From Mycolicibacterium palauense (GTDB taxonomy: Bacteria > Actinomycetota > Actinomycetes > Mycobacteriales > Mycobacteriaceae): a stretch of DNA of 41,812 nt. Numbering within the stretch: the first letter of the stretch is position 1; the number at the start of each line of letters is the position of its first letter. Positions 9,474-17,539 of this stretch are shown here, piece after piece. Made by a program: the position numbers and the translations under genes. The notes under the pieces are model-generated. The model saw nothing but the letters and a program-made list of their open reading frames with translations, made no database searches and was not told the origin of the DNA. Location of the stretch: positions 1 to 41,812 of the forward strand of contig NZ_NVQF01000054.1 in the NCBI RefSeq assembly GCF_002592005.1, written 5' to 3'.

Positions 9474-11621
9474 ATGTCGACCGAGCAAGCCCTCCTCGCC
9501 GGCCTCGACGACGAACAGCGGGAGGCGGTGCAGGCCGGCCGCGGCCCGGTGTGCGTGCTCGCCGGCGCCGGAACCGGCAAGACCCGCACGATCATCCACC
9601 GCATCGCCCACCTCGTCGGTGCCGGTCACGTCGCCGCCGGACAGGTGCTGGCGGTGACGTTCACCCAGCGCGCGGCGGGCGAGATGCGGGGCCGGCTGCG
9701 TGCCCTGGACGCGGCCGCGCAGACCGGGGCGCGGGTCGGGTCGGTGCAGGCGCTGACGTTTCACGCCGCGGCCCGCCGGCAGTTGTCCTATTTCTGGCCG
9801 CGGGTGGTCGGCAACACCGACTGGCAGCTGCTCGACAGCAAATTCGCCGTCGTCGCGCAGGCGGCGAGCCGGGCCAAGCTGAAGGCCAGCACCGACGACG
9901 TGCGGGATCTGGCCGGGGAGATCGAATGGGCCAAGGCCTCGCTGATCACCCCCGAGCAGTACCCGGCTGCGGTCGCCGAGGCCGGGCGTGACATCCCGAT
10001 GGACGCCGCGCGCATCGCGACGGTCTACGGCGGCTACGAGAACCTCAAGGCCCGCGGCGAGACCGCCCTGCTCGACTTCGACGACCTGCTGCTGCACACC
10101 GCGGCCGCCATCGAGAACGACGCCGCGGTGGCCGAGGAGTTCCGCGACCGCTACCGCTGCTTCGTCGTCGACGAGTACCAGGACGTCACCCCCCTGCAGC
10201 AGCGGGTGCTGACGGCCTGGCTCGGCAACCGCGACGACCTGACCGTCGTCGGCGACGCCAACCAGACCATCTACTCGTTCACCGGGGCCACGCCGAGGTT
10301 CCTGCTGGACTTCTCGCGCCGGTTCCCGGAGGCCGCCGTCGTGCGGCTCGAACGCGACTACCGATCCACCCCGCAGGTCGTGTCGCTGGCCAACCGGGTG
10401 ATCGCCGCGGCGCGCGGCCGGGTCGCCGGCAGCCGGCTGCATCTGGTCGGCCAGCGCCCGCCCGGGCCGGAGCCGACCTTCGGCGAGCATCCCGACGAGG
10501 TCGCCGAGGCGGCCGCGGTGGCCCGGGCGGTCAAGAAGCTCATCGACGGGGGCACGGCGCCGGCCGAGATCGCCGTGCTGTACCGGATCAACGCCCAATC
10601 CGAGGTCTACGAGGAGGCGCTCACCGAGGCGGGCGTCGCCTTTCAGGTGCGCGGCGGGGAAGGGTTCTTCAGCCGCCAGGAGGTCCGTCAGGCGCTGCTG
10701 GCGCTGCACCGCGCCGCCGAACGCGGCAGCGGTGCGGGCGACGGTGATGCCTCCCATGTGTCCGATGTGTCCGATGTGTCCGATGCGTCGGATGTGTCGG
10801 CCGTGGTGCGCGCACTGCTGGAGCCGCTGGGCCTCACGGCCCAGGCGCCCGCGGGCACCCGGGCCCGCGAACGCTGGGAGGCGCTGACGGCGCTGGCCGA
10901 CCTCGCCGACGAGGAAGTGGCCACCCGCCCGGACCTCGACCTGGCCGGCCTGGTCGCCGAACTGCGGTTGCGGGCCGACGCCCGTCATCCACCGGTGGTG
11001 CAGGGCGTCACCCTGGCCTCGCTGCACGCCGCCAAGGGCCTGGAATGGGACGCGGTGTTCCTGGTCGGGTTGGCCGACGGGACGCTGCCGATCTCGCATG
11101 CCCTGGCCCACGGCGCCGACAGCGAGGCCGTCGAGGAGGAGCGCCGGTTGCTCTACGTCGGCGTCACCCGGGCGCGGGTACACCTGAGCCTGAGCTGGGC
11201 GCTGTCCCGCACCCCGGGGGGACGGCAGAACCGCAGACCGTCGCGGTTCCTCAACGGGCTGGCCCCGCAGCTGCGGTCCGGGAGCCGGGAGCCGGTGTCG
11301 CGCCGCCGCCGCGCCGCCGCCAAACGCTGCCGGGTATGCAACGGTGAACTGACCACCCCGGCGGCGACCATGCTCGGTCGCTGCACGGACTGCCCCTCCG
11401 ATGTCGACGACGACCTGCTGATCCAGCTCAAGGAGTGGCGCACCCGCACCGCCCGCGAATTGAAGATGCCGCCCTACGTCGTCTTCAGCGACAACACGCT
11501 GGTCGCCATCGCCGAGGTGCTGCCGACCGACGATGCCGCGCTCGTGGCGATCCCCGGCATCGGCGCCCGCAAGCTCGAGCAGTACGGCCCCGACATCCTG
11601 GAGATGGTGCGATCCCGCTGA
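9474..11621 (+). CDS. uvrD2: ATP-dependent DNA helicase UvrD2
   Basis: This is a superfamily 1 3'-5' helicase of the mycobacterial UvrD2 type (Rv3198c). Walker A GAGTGKT is at residues 31-37, motif II is VVDEYQDV, and SLHAAKGLEWDAVFLVG is the motif V-like region. A tetracysteine module (CRVC...CTDC, about residue 618 on) and a C-terminal HRDC domain ending GIGARKLEQYG follow; the tetracysteine link with HRDC is diagnostic. The ATG at 9474 is chosen because the family begins with a short stretch before GLDDEQREAV; two ATGs just upstream (9462, 9465) are possible. A 9-bp repeat array expands a linker in the middle. TGA-rich repeats follow the stop. Confidence 0.94.
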   Translation: MSTEQALLAGLDDEQREAVQAGRGPVCVLAGAGTGKTRTIIHRIAHLVGAGHVAAGQVLAVTFTQRAAGEMRGRLRALDAAAQTGARVGSVQALTFHAAARRQLSYFWPRVVGNTDWQLLDSKFAVVAQAASRAKLKASTDDVRDLAGEIEWAKASLITPEQYPAAVAEAGRDIPMDAARIATVYGGYENLKARGETALLDFDDLLLHTAAAIENDAAVAEEFRDRYRCFVVDEYQDVTPLQQRVLTAWLGNRDDLTVVGDANQTIYSFTGATPRFLLDFSRRFPEAAVVRLERDYRSTPQVVSLANRVIAAARGRVAGSRLHLVGQRPPGPEPTFGEHPDEVAEAAAVARAVKKLIDGGTAPAEIAVLYRINAQSEVYEEALTEAGVAFQVRGGEGFFSRQEVRQALLALHRAAERGSGAGDGDASHVSDVSDVSDASDVSAVVRALLEPLGLTAQAPAGTRARERWEALTALADLADEEVATRPDLDLAGLVAELRLRADARHPPVVQGVTLASLHAAKGLEWDAVFLVGLADGTLPISHALAHGADSEAVEEERRLLYVGVTRARVHLSLSWALSRTPGGRQNRRPSRFLNGLAPQLRSGSREPVSRRRRAAAKRCRVCNGELTTPAATMLGRCTDCPSDVDDDLLIQLKEWRTRTARELKMPPYVVFSDNTLVAIAEVLPTDDAALVAIPGIGARKLEQYGPDILEMVRSR
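10752..10796 (+). repeat. 5 x 9-bp tandem repeat inside uvrD2
   Basis: Five copies of a TCCGATGTG-like unit encode an S-D-V repeat in a linker of the 2B region. It is in frame and probably polymorphic between strains. Confidence 0.9.
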
Positions 11622-11678
11622 GGCCGGGGCCGCATCACTGAAACGTCGGATCACTGTGAGTCACTGAAACCGCAGGTC

Positions 11679-11717
11679 AAAAATCACTTGGTGGGATATG
11701 CGATCACCGGCTAGCCT
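11679..11717 (+). promoter_or_regulatory. whiB7 promoter with AT-rich WhiB7 site
   Basis: An AT-rich hexamer AAAAAT (11679-11684) lies just upstream of a -35 TTGGTG (11688-11693). An 18-bp spacer and a -10 TAGCCT (11712-11717) follow, giving a start near 11724. An AT-rich block directly upstream of the -35 is the known hallmark of WhiB7-autoregulated promoters. The transcript would have a leader of more than 400 nt before whiB7. Confidence 0.7.
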
Positions 11718-11765
11718 CAATACCGCATGGATCACGGCCCGCGACACGGGAAGGAGGAGCTCGCG

Positions 11766-11990
11766 ATGAACGACATCACCGCTATCGGCGTAACCGCCAC
11801 CACGGCGTTGCGTGCTGGGCTCCTCGTGTGCGCGCCCGGGACCGGGATGACCCCGGCGACGGCTGCCACATCCCCCCGTCCGCATAACGCCGGCGCGGCT
11901 CCCGCCGCGTGGGCGGCCCACGCCTTTGCGCCGCAGCGCAAGCGTCGCGCCGCCGAGACCGTCGCGTCCGTGAATCGAGGCTCCCCCTAG
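11766..11990 (+). CDS. Leader ORF in the whiB7 5' untranslated region
   Basis: A 74-codon ORF starts at ATG 11766, preceded by a very strong Shine-Dalgarno stretch (AAGGAGGAG, spacing about 7). It ends just before a terminator hairpin and lies between the whiB7 promoter and whiB7. Upstream ORFs coupled to transcription attenuation are known for mycobacterial whiB7: ribosome stalling by antibiotics prevents terminator formation. The peptide begins MNDITAIGVTATT, is Ala/Pro-rich and looks non-enzymatic, so translation itself is probably the function. An in-frame ATG at 11727 lies upstream but lacks a comparable SD. Confidence 0.55.
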   Translation: MNDITAIGVTATTALRAGLLVCAPGTGMTPATAATSPRPHNAGAAPAAWAAHAFAPQRKRRAAETVASVNRGSP

Positions 11991-12014
11991 AAGAGCCCGC
12001 GACAGCAGCCAGAT

Positions 12015-12058
12015 TGGCCACGGACCCGACGAAACCGGATCCGTGGCCACAGTGTTTT
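12015..12058 (+). terminator. Attenuator-type intrinsic terminator in the whiB7 leader
   Basis: A perfect 10-bp stem TGGCCACGGA / TCCGTGGCCA (12015-12024 with 12040-12049) has a small inner CCG/CGG stem. It is followed by a T run at 12054-12057. It lies between the leader ORF stop (11990) and the whiB7 start (12138), the expected place for an antibiotic-sensing attenuator. Confidence 0.75.
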
Positions 12059-12137
12059 CAGGGCAGCGCAGCCCGAATCACCGGCCCGGATCTCAGCCAG
12101 AAACAACTCATGAGACCAGGAAGCAGGTGAGCAGGAC

Positions 12138-12407
12138 ATGTCAGCCCTGACGGTCCACAAAGAGACGCTGCCGGTGCTGCCGTGCCATGTGGGCGACCCC
12201 GACCTGTGGTTCGCCGAATCCCCGACCGACCTGGAGCGCGCGAAGGTGCTCTGCGCCGACTGCCCGATCCGCCGGCAGTGCCTGGCCGCGGCGTTGGACC
12301 GGGGCGAGCCGTGGGGCGTCTGGGGCGGTGAGATCGTCGAGCGCGGAATGATCGTCGCGCGCAAGCGGCCCCGCGGACGGCCCCGCAAGGACGCCTGCGC
12401 CGCCTGA
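12138..12407 (+). CDS. whiB7: Redox-sensitive transcriptional activator WhiB7
   Basis: This Wbl-family Fe-S protein binds sigma A and activates the intrinsic antibiotic-resistance regulon (ribosome-directed drugs) and its own promoter. The 89 residues contain the four cluster cysteines (Cys16, 39, 42, 48), the glycine-rich turn EPWGVWGGE (57-65) and the AT-hook RPRGRPRK (77-84) that distinguishes WhiB7 from other Wbl proteins. It starts at ATG 12138 with AGGACA-type spacing upstream. It is preceded by a long regulated leader with an ORF and an attenuator, and is convergent with the ABC1 kinase gene across a repeat-filled gap. Confidence 0.96.
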   Translation: MSALTVHKETLPVLPCHVGDPDLWFAESPTDLERAKVLCADCPIRRQCLAAALDRGEPWGVWGGEIVERGMIVARKRPRGRPRKDACAA

Positions 12408-12491
12408 ACGTCGTGACCCGGGCGGTCAAGCGGGCGGTCACGGGCGGTCGGTGCCGGTTCCCGGCGCCGACCGCCGGCTCGGGCCGCTGGT

Positions 12492-12543
12492 TCAGGCCGG
12501 CTTCTCAGGCCGGCTTCTCAGACCGGCTTCTCAGACCGTGGCG
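12492..12543. repeat. 4 x 13-bp tandem repeat at the ABC1-kinase gene stop
   Basis: Copies of TCAGGCCGGCTTC begin at 12492, 12505, 12518 and 12531; the last contains the stop codon of the minus-strand kinase gene. Read on the minus strand, each unit supplies a TGA, and the 13-bp period places them in all three frames. Further GGGCGGTCA repeats lie between here and the whiB7 stop. Confidence 0.9.
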
Positions 12544-13874
12544 GCGTCGGGGTCGGCGAAGCCCGGGACGTAGTCCTCGGCGATCTTGCGCACCGGGACG
12601 CTGGCGTCGAGCTGGCAGGAGATCGCCACGATCGACGCGATCACCCGCATCGGGATCGCCAGCCGGGGCGGGATGGCCATCTGGCGGGCGGTCCGGATCT
12701 GACCGGGGGCGCGGTCGATGTCCATCGCGGCCATCTTCTGCAGCCACTTCCGGTTGTAGTGGAACACCTCGACTTCCAGTGGCTGCACGTACTGCTGCAG
12801 CATCTTGTCGATGTCGCGGACGTCGACCTGCTCGCCCCGCTGGATGAACCCGATCTTCTCCATCGTGGGCAGCAGCTTGTCGTAGTTCTTGTCCACCGCG
12901 TAGCGCAGGATCTGGCCGAGCTCGGGTGGCATTCCGCCCGGTAGCGGCGCCACCGCACCGAAGTCGATGACACCCATCTTGTCGCCGGGCAACAGCATGA
13001 AATTGCCGGGGTGGGCGTCGCCGTGCATCATCTCCAGCCGCCGCGGCGCGTCGTCAGTGAGCTCGAACAGCCGGTACCCCATCAGGTTGCGCTGATCCTG
13101 GGTGCCGGTGCGGATGATCTGCGCCAGCGGTATGCCCTCGATCCATTCGGCCACCACGACCTTGGGTGCGCTCGCCACGATGTGGGGGACCACGAAATGC
13201 GGATGATCGTGGTAGGCCTTGGCGAACGCGCGCTGGTTGTCGGCCTCCAGACGGTAGTCCAGTTCCATCTCGGTGCGCTCGATCAGCTCGTCGACCACAC
13301 CCTGCACGTCGGCGCCGGGGGAGAGCTGCTTGAAGACCGACACCATGCGCTGCATGGTCTTCAGGTCGGCGCGCAGGGCCTCGTCGGCGCCGGGGTACTG
13401 GATCTTGACGGCGACCTCGCGGCCGTCGGACCAGACCGCCTTGTGCACCTGGCCGATGCTGGCCGACGCGACCGGCTTGTCATCGAAGGAGGCGAACCGC
13501 TCGCGCCACCGGGTGCCCAGCTGGCTGTCGAGCATGCGGTGCACCTTGGCCGCCGGCAGCGGCGGTGCGTCCTTCTGCAGCTTGGTCAGGGCCTCGCGGT
13601 AGGGCTCGCCGAATTCCTCGGGGACGGCCGCCTCCATGACCGACAGCGCCTGGCCGACCTTCATTGCTCCGCCCTTGAGCTCACCGAGCACGGTGAACAG
13701 CTGATTGGCGGCCTTCTCGACGAGTTCGGCATTGACCTCGTCACGCGACTTGCCGGTCAGGCGTTTGCCGAAGCCCAGTGCCGCGCGGCCCGCCATCCCC
13801 ATCGGGAGGCTGGCGAGCTTCGCGTTGCGAGCCACACTGCCCCGTTTGATCTCTGCCACCAGACCATCATCCAT
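12531..13874 (-). CDS. ABC1/UbiB-family atypical kinase
   Basis: This is an ADCK/UbiB-like atypical kinase (Rv3197-like). Visible landmarks are the family KxGQ motif (KGGAMKVGQALS), the Ala-rich loop ASIGQVHKA, VAVKIQYPG with the ATP-binding Lys, the catalytic stretch MMHGDAHPGNFML, and the metal-binding MGVIDFGAV. Family members act in isoprenoid-quinone or lipid-linked metabolism. In mycobacteria the neighbour of whiB7 has been proposed to contribute to macrolide tolerance, but that link is only contextual here. ATG at 13874 gives 447 residues; a GTG at 13859 before AEIKRG is an alternative. It is convergent with whiB7. Confidence 0.88.
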   Translation of the reverse strand: MDDGLVAEIKRGSVARNAKLASLPMGMAGRAALGFGKRLTGKSRDEVNAELVEKAANQLFTVLGELKGGAMKVGQALSVMEAAVPEEFGEPYREALTKLQKDAPPLPAAKVHRMLDSQLGTRWRERFASFDDKPVASASIGQVHKAVWSDGREVAVKIQYPGADEALRADLKTMQRMVSVFKQLSPGADVQGVVDELIERTEMELDYRLEADNQRAFAKAYHDHPHFVVPHIVASAPKVVVAEWIEGIPLAQIIRTGTQDQRNLMGYRLFELTDDAPRRLEMMHGDAHPGNFMLLPGDKMGVIDFGAVAPLPGGMPPELGQILRYAVDKNYDKLLPTMEKIGFIQRGEQVDVRDIDKMLQQYVQPLEVEVFHYNRKWLQKMAAMDIDRAPGQIRTARQMAIPPRLAIPMRVIASIVAISCQLDASVPVRKIAEDYVPGFADPDAATV

Positions 13875-13917
13875 GACAATCGCCGATGTCCACATACCTG
13901 GTTGGCAACAAGTGATG

Positions 13918-14775
13918 TCAACATCGGCAGCGGGGATGCCGCGGCCAGTGCCGCGCGACGATCGAGCTGGTCGCGACGTCGAATTCCAGTGTCGCCGACA
14001 GCGTCGGCGGCGGCGGCGCGTCCCGCGGCGAGGCCGGCGTCCCGGCGGCGCGCACCGCCCGGAGCACCGCGTCCACCTGGCCGAGCGCGAGCGCGGCGGT
14101 GGCCAGCAGGGTCGCCCGGTCGGCGGTGCCGACGGTGTCGCGCAGCTGGGCGGCCACGGCGGGCCAGGCGGCGTCGCGGTCGCTGCGATGCAGGTCGGCG
14201 CAGCTCAGGCAGCTGGTCAGGCCCGGGACCACCAGCGGACCCACCAGCCCGGCGCCGTCGCGAACCCGCACCATCAGGTGCGGCACCCTCGATTCGTGCA
14301 GCTCACGCACCATGCGGGGATCGGCGACCAGAAAATCGGCGAGGATCACCAGATCGGTGCCGTCGGGGCCGGACATCGCATGCGGGGCGCTGCTGTGCTT
14401 GATGCGGGCGCCGGAGCAGCGCAACGCTTCGACCAGCAGGTCCGTCAGCGGTCCGCGCCCGTGCACCCGGACCGAGGCGGCCGGGCCGGCGGCGACGGTC
14501 TGGCCGCCGGTGACCACACCGGCACCGGTCAGCGCATCGATCAAACCGGAAAATTCACGCGGATCGGTGCCGCCGCTTCGGCCGGCCTCGGCCAGCAGTT
14601 CAGTAAGCGGGGCGCCGGGCTGCATGCGGCGCAGCAGCCCCGCCAGTGCGCCGGCCGACAGTCCCGCCGGTGGACGGACCTGAACGGCGCGCCGCGGATC
14701 CCAGCCGACCTGCACGGTCCCGTCCGGCCGCAGCAGCACGGGCATGGCCGGGTTCAGGTGCAGACACCGCGTCAT
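13918..14775 (-). CDS. TOMM cyclodehydratase / ThiF-like E1 partner protein
   Basis: This 285-residue protein resembles Rv3196 and the ThiF-like or leader-binding proteins of thiazole/oxazole-modified microcin systems. The C-terminal half shows TSCLSCADLHRSDRD (Cys189, Cys192) and a terminal HPRCRC (Cys283, Cys285), together a likely zinc tetracysteine as in E1-like folds. No clear ATP-binding GxGxxG is visible, so it may bind partners without being an active adenylyltransferase. No precursor peptide or YcaO partner is seen nearby. It lies 43 bp after the ABC1 kinase start on the same strand, with a DUF2342 gene upstream, as in M. tuberculosis. Confidence 0.75.
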   Translation of the reverse strand: MTRCLHLNPAMPVLLRPDGTVQVGWDPRRAVQVRPPAGLSAGALAGLLRRMQPGAPLTELLAEAGRSGGTDPREFSGLIDALTGAGVVTGGQTVAAGPAASVRVHGRGPLTDLLVEALRCSGARIKHSSAPHAMSGPDGTDLVILADFLVADPRMVRELHESRVPHLMVRVRDGAGLVGPLVVPGLTSCLSCADLHRSDRDAAWPAVAAQLRDTVGTADRATLLATAALALGQVDAVLRAVRAAGTPASPRDAPPPPTLSATLEFDVATSSIVARHWPRHPRCRC

Positions 14776-14810
14776 GCGCCGACTGTGGCACGGCCGCGGC
14801 GCGGGTCAGC

Positions 14811-16253
14811 TCACTTATCCACAGGCGGTTCGGCGCCCGGGTCGTCGTCCTCGGTGGCGTCCTCGGTGGCGTCCTCGGTGGCGTCCTCGGTGGTGTCCCC
14901 GGTGGTTTTTTCCCCGGACTCGAACTGCTTCTCGAACTCGGCGATCGCCGACTCGATCCCGCTGGTGTCCCCGCCGATGACCCGGTCGATGAACGCGGCC
15001 GGCTCGTCGAGGTCGTCGCTGTCGGGCAGCAGGTCCGGGTGCTGCCACACCGCATCGCGGGCGTCCATTCCCGCGGCCTGGCTCAGGCGTTCCCACAACA
15101 CCGCGGCCTCGCGCAGTTTGCGGGGGCGCAGCTCCAACCCGACCAGGGTGGCGAAGGTCTGCTCGGCCGGGCCGCCGGTGGCCCGGCGGCGGCGCAGCGT
15201 CTCGCTGAGGGCCGACGCCCCGGGGATCCGGTCGCCGAGCGCCTCGGCGACCACCGTCTGGACCCAGCCCTCGATGAGCGCCAGCAGCGTCTCCAGCCGC
15301 TCGAGGGCGGCCTTCTGCTCCGGGGATGCCTTCGGCTCGAAGATCCCCTGGTTGAGCAGCTGCTCCATGGCCGCCGGGTCCGCCATGGCCGCCGGGTTGA
15401 AACCCTGCGCGAGTTCCTCGATGCCGCTCATGTCGATCTGGATGCCCTTGGCGTAGGACTCGACGGCGTTGAGCAGCTGACTGGACAGCCAGGGCACGTG
15501 GCTGAACAGCCGGTGGTGGGCGGCCTCGCGGGCCGCCAGGAACGTCATGATCTCCGCGCGGGGCTGCTCGAGCCCGGAGGAGAGCTCTTCGATGGCGTCG
15601 GGCATCAGCGCCGCCACGCCCTTGGGGCCCAGCGGGAGCCCGATGTCGGTGGAGGTCAGCACCTCCTTGGACAGCCGGCCCAGGGCCTGCCCCAGCTGGG
15701 AGCCGAAGGCCATGCCGCCCATCTGCGAGATCATGCTCAGCAGCGGCCCGGCCATGCTCTTGGCCTCTTCGGGCAGCGCCGAGGCCCACACCGTCGAGAT
15801 CTGCTCGGCGACCGGATCGCACAGTCTCTTCCAGGTGTCCAGGGTGTTGTCGATCCAGTCGGTGGGTGTCCACGCCACCGCCTTGGAGGTGCCGGCCGGC
15901 AGCGCGGTCACCCCGTCGAGCCAGGTCTCGGCCAGGCGCACGGCGTCGGCGATGGCCGTGGACGTCGCGGCCGGGACGGGGGCGACGAAGCCGATGGAGT
16001 TGGAGGCCAGCTGCCGGGCCAGGTCATAGTTGACCGGGCCGGACGCCGCTCCGCCGGCCATCGGTCCGCCGGTGCCGGAGAACATCTGTCCCAGCCGGGT
16101 GAAGATCTGGCCCAGGTCGGCCATGTTGAACTCGCCGCCCTGGGCGCCCAGGCCGAACGGATCCGACGGGTTGCCGCCGGAGTCGCGGTCCTTCTTTCCT
16201 CGGTCGCGGTCGGGGTCGTCTCCTGCGGAGAAGCCAAAGGGCAGGTCAGCCAT
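14811..16253 (-). CDS. DUF2342 / Zincin_2-family protein
   Basis: This 480-residue protein (Rv3195-like) belongs to the actinobacterial Zincin_2/DUF2342 family. Markers are the Gly/Asp-rich N-terminus MADLPFGFSAGDDPDRD, the core stretches AREAAHHRLFSHVPWL and ALIEGWVQTVVAEAL, and LRRRRATGGPAEQTFATLVGLELRPRKLREAAVLWE. A canonical HExxH is absent; only AHH and EGW stretches resemble zincin elements, so peptidase activity is doubtful. The C-terminus is an acidic Thr-Glu-Asp repeat encoded by a 12-bp array. It starts at ATG 16253, divergent from the PDZ protease gene with 138 bp between. Confidence 0.82.
   Translation of the reverse strand: MADLPFGFSAGDDPDRDRGKKDRDSGGNPSDPFGLGAQGGEFNMADLGQIFTRLGQMFSGTGGPMAGGAASGPVNYDLARQLASNSIGFVAPVPAATSTAIADAVRLAETWLDGVTALPAGTSKAVAWTPTDWIDNTLDTWKRLCDPVAEQISTVWASALPEEAKSMAGPLLSMISQMGGMAFGSQLGQALGRLSKEVLTSTDIGLPLGPKGVAALMPDAIEELSSGLEQPRAEIMTFLAAREAAHHRLFSHVPWLSSQLLNAVESYAKGIQIDMSGIEELAQGFNPAAMADPAAMEQLLNQGIFEPKASPEQKAALERLETLLALIEGWVQTVVAEALGDRIPGASALSETLRRRRATGGPAEQTFATLVGLELRPRKLREAAVLWERLSQAAGMDARDAVWQHPDLLPDSDDLDEPAAFIDRVIGGDTSGIESAIAEFEKQFESGEKTTGDTTEDATEDATEDATEDDDPGAEPPVDK
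14847..14906 (-). repeat. 5 x 12-bp tandem repeat in the DUF2342 gene
   Basis: Five copies of a GTCCTCGGTGGC-like unit (plus-strand spelling) encode an acidic T-E-D-A repeat at the C-terminus. It is in frame and probably slippage-derived. Confidence 0.9.
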
Positions 16254-16378
16254 ATCTCAACGGTACTCACCGGGGCAGGACCGTGTGCGGTGCCCGGTCA
16301 CGCTCTCAGAGAACCCGCCCACACCGGCGGGACACCGCTGAGGCGCCGCTGGCCGGGGGGCCGCCGGATTCGTTGGCT

Positions 16379-16384
16379 TACTCT
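16379..16384 (+). promoter_or_regulatory. Candidate -10 for a leaderless PDZ-protease transcript
   Basis: TACTCT matches the mycobacterial TANNNT -10 and lies 7 bp before the GTG start at 16392, the geometry of leaderless mRNAs. No Shine-Dalgarno sequence is visible. Confidence 0.45.
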
Positions 16385-16391
16385 TGGCGGC

Positions 16392-17414
16392 GTGAACAGG
16401 CGGATTATGACGCTGCTGGTGGCGTTCGTGCCGATCCTCGCCTTCGGTGTGCTGCTGGCGGCGGTGACCGTGCCGTTCGTCTCGCTGGGGCCGGGCCCCA
16501 CCTTCAACACGCTCGGCGAGTACGACGGCAAGCAGGTCGTCGACATCGAGGGCATCGACACCAAGCCGACCTCCGGGCACCTCAACATGACGACGGTCTC
16601 CCAGCGTGACGGCCTGACCCTGGGTCAGGCGCTGACCCTGTGGCTCTCCGGGCGCGAGCAGCTGCTTCCGCGGGACCTGGTCTACCCGCCGGACAAGTCG
16701 CGCGAGGACGTCGAGAAGGAGAACAGCGCCGATTTCCAGCAGTCCGAGGACAACGCCGAATTCGCGGCGCTGAACTACCTCAAGTACGCCCCGGCGGTGA
16801 GCGTGGAGAAGGTCAACGACCCCGGGCCGGCCGCCGGCAAGCTGCGGCGCGGCGACGCCATCGACGCCGTCAACGGCACCCCGGTCGCCGATGTCGACCA
16901 GTTCACCTCGTTGCTGAAGAACACCAAGCCCGGCCAGCAGGTCGTCCTGGACTATCGCCGCAAGAACGCCGCGCCGGGGACCGCGACGGTCACGCTGGGC
17001 TCCAACGAGGACCGCGATTTCGGCTACCTGGGCATCGCGGTGCGCGACGCGCCGTGGGCCCCGTTCACCATCGACTTCAACCTGGCCAACGTGGGCGGGC
17101 CGTCGGCGGGGCTGATGTTCAGCCTGGCCGTGGTCGACAAACTCACCAGCGGCGACCTCAACGACGCCAAGTTCGTCGCCGGCACCGGCACGATCTCCGG
17201 CGACGGCCAGGTCGGCTCCATCGGCGGCATCACGCACAAGATGCTGGCCGCCGAGGAGGCCGGTGCCACCGTCTTCCTGGTGCCCGTCGACAACTGCGAC
17301 GAGGCCCTGTCGGGTCCCCACGAGGACATGGAGCTGGTGAAGGTCGACACCCTCACCGGCGCGGTCGATGCCCTCAACACCATTTCAGCCGGCGGCGAAC
17401 CTCCGCGCTGCTGA
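16392..17414 (+). CDS. PDZ domain / Lon-like serine protease (YlbL family)
   Basis: This 340-residue secreted or membrane-anchored protease is of the Rv3194c/YlbL type. An N-terminal hydrophobic segment (LLVAFVPILAFGVLLAAVTVPFV) anchors it. A PDZ domain follows (about 150-215, GKLRRGDAIDAVNGTPV) and then an S16 Lon-type protease domain. The catalytic dyad is visible as Ser238 in GGPSAGLMF and Lys283 in GITHKM, 45 residues apart as in Lon. It lacks the AAA+ domain, so it should be an ATP-independent extracytoplasmic protease. The start is GTG 16392. It precedes the UPF0182 gene, a conserved arrangement. Confidence 0.9.
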   Translation: MNRRIMTLLVAFVPILAFGVLLAAVTVPFVSLGPGPTFNTLGEYDGKQVVDIEGIDTKPTSGHLNMTTVSQRDGLTLGQALTLWLSGREQLLPRDLVYPPDKSREDVEKENSADFQQSEDNAEFAALNYLKYAPAVSVEKVNDPGPAAGKLRRGDAIDAVNGTPVADVDQFTSLLKNTKPGQQVVLDYRRKNAAPGTATVTLGSNEDRDFGYLGIAVRDAPWAPFTIDFNLANVGGPSAGLMFSLAVVDKLTSGDLNDAKFVAGTGTISGDGQVGSIGGITHKMLAAEEAGATVFLVPVDNCDEALSGPHEDMELVKVDTLTGAVDALNTISAGGEPPRC

Positions 17415-17479
17415 ACAGGCTGCCGAAACGGGCTGCTGAACGGCAGGCCACGATCCGCCGGTGACCGGTTGCGTACAGT

Positions 17480-17492
17480 TGTGACGGTCACA
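17480..17492. promoter_or_regulatory. 13-bp palindrome upstream of the UPF0182 gene
   Basis: TGTGACGGTCACA is a perfect palindrome apart from its centre base, 48 bp before the GTG at 17540. A larger inverted pair GTGACCG (17461) / CGGTCAC (17485) overlaps it. It could be an operator; GTCACA resembles MtrA-type half sites, but this is a guess. Confidence 0.35.
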
Positions 17493-17539
17493 GCAGATCG
17501 CCAGACTTGAATCAACCGGCCAGACCAGGGAGTCGACAC

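Noticed and set aside
9390..11654. 754-residue minus-strand ORF opposite uvrD2
   Set aside because: Composition and lack of motifs mark it as a shadow of uvrD2.
13011..14402. Plus-strand ORF opposite the ABC1 kinase and TOMM-like genes
   Set aside because: It spans two real antisense genes and has no motif.
14646..16391. Upstream part of the long plus-strand ORF ending at 17414
   Set aside because: Only the part from GTG 16392 is the PDZ/Lon protein; the rest is antisense to the DUF2342 gene.
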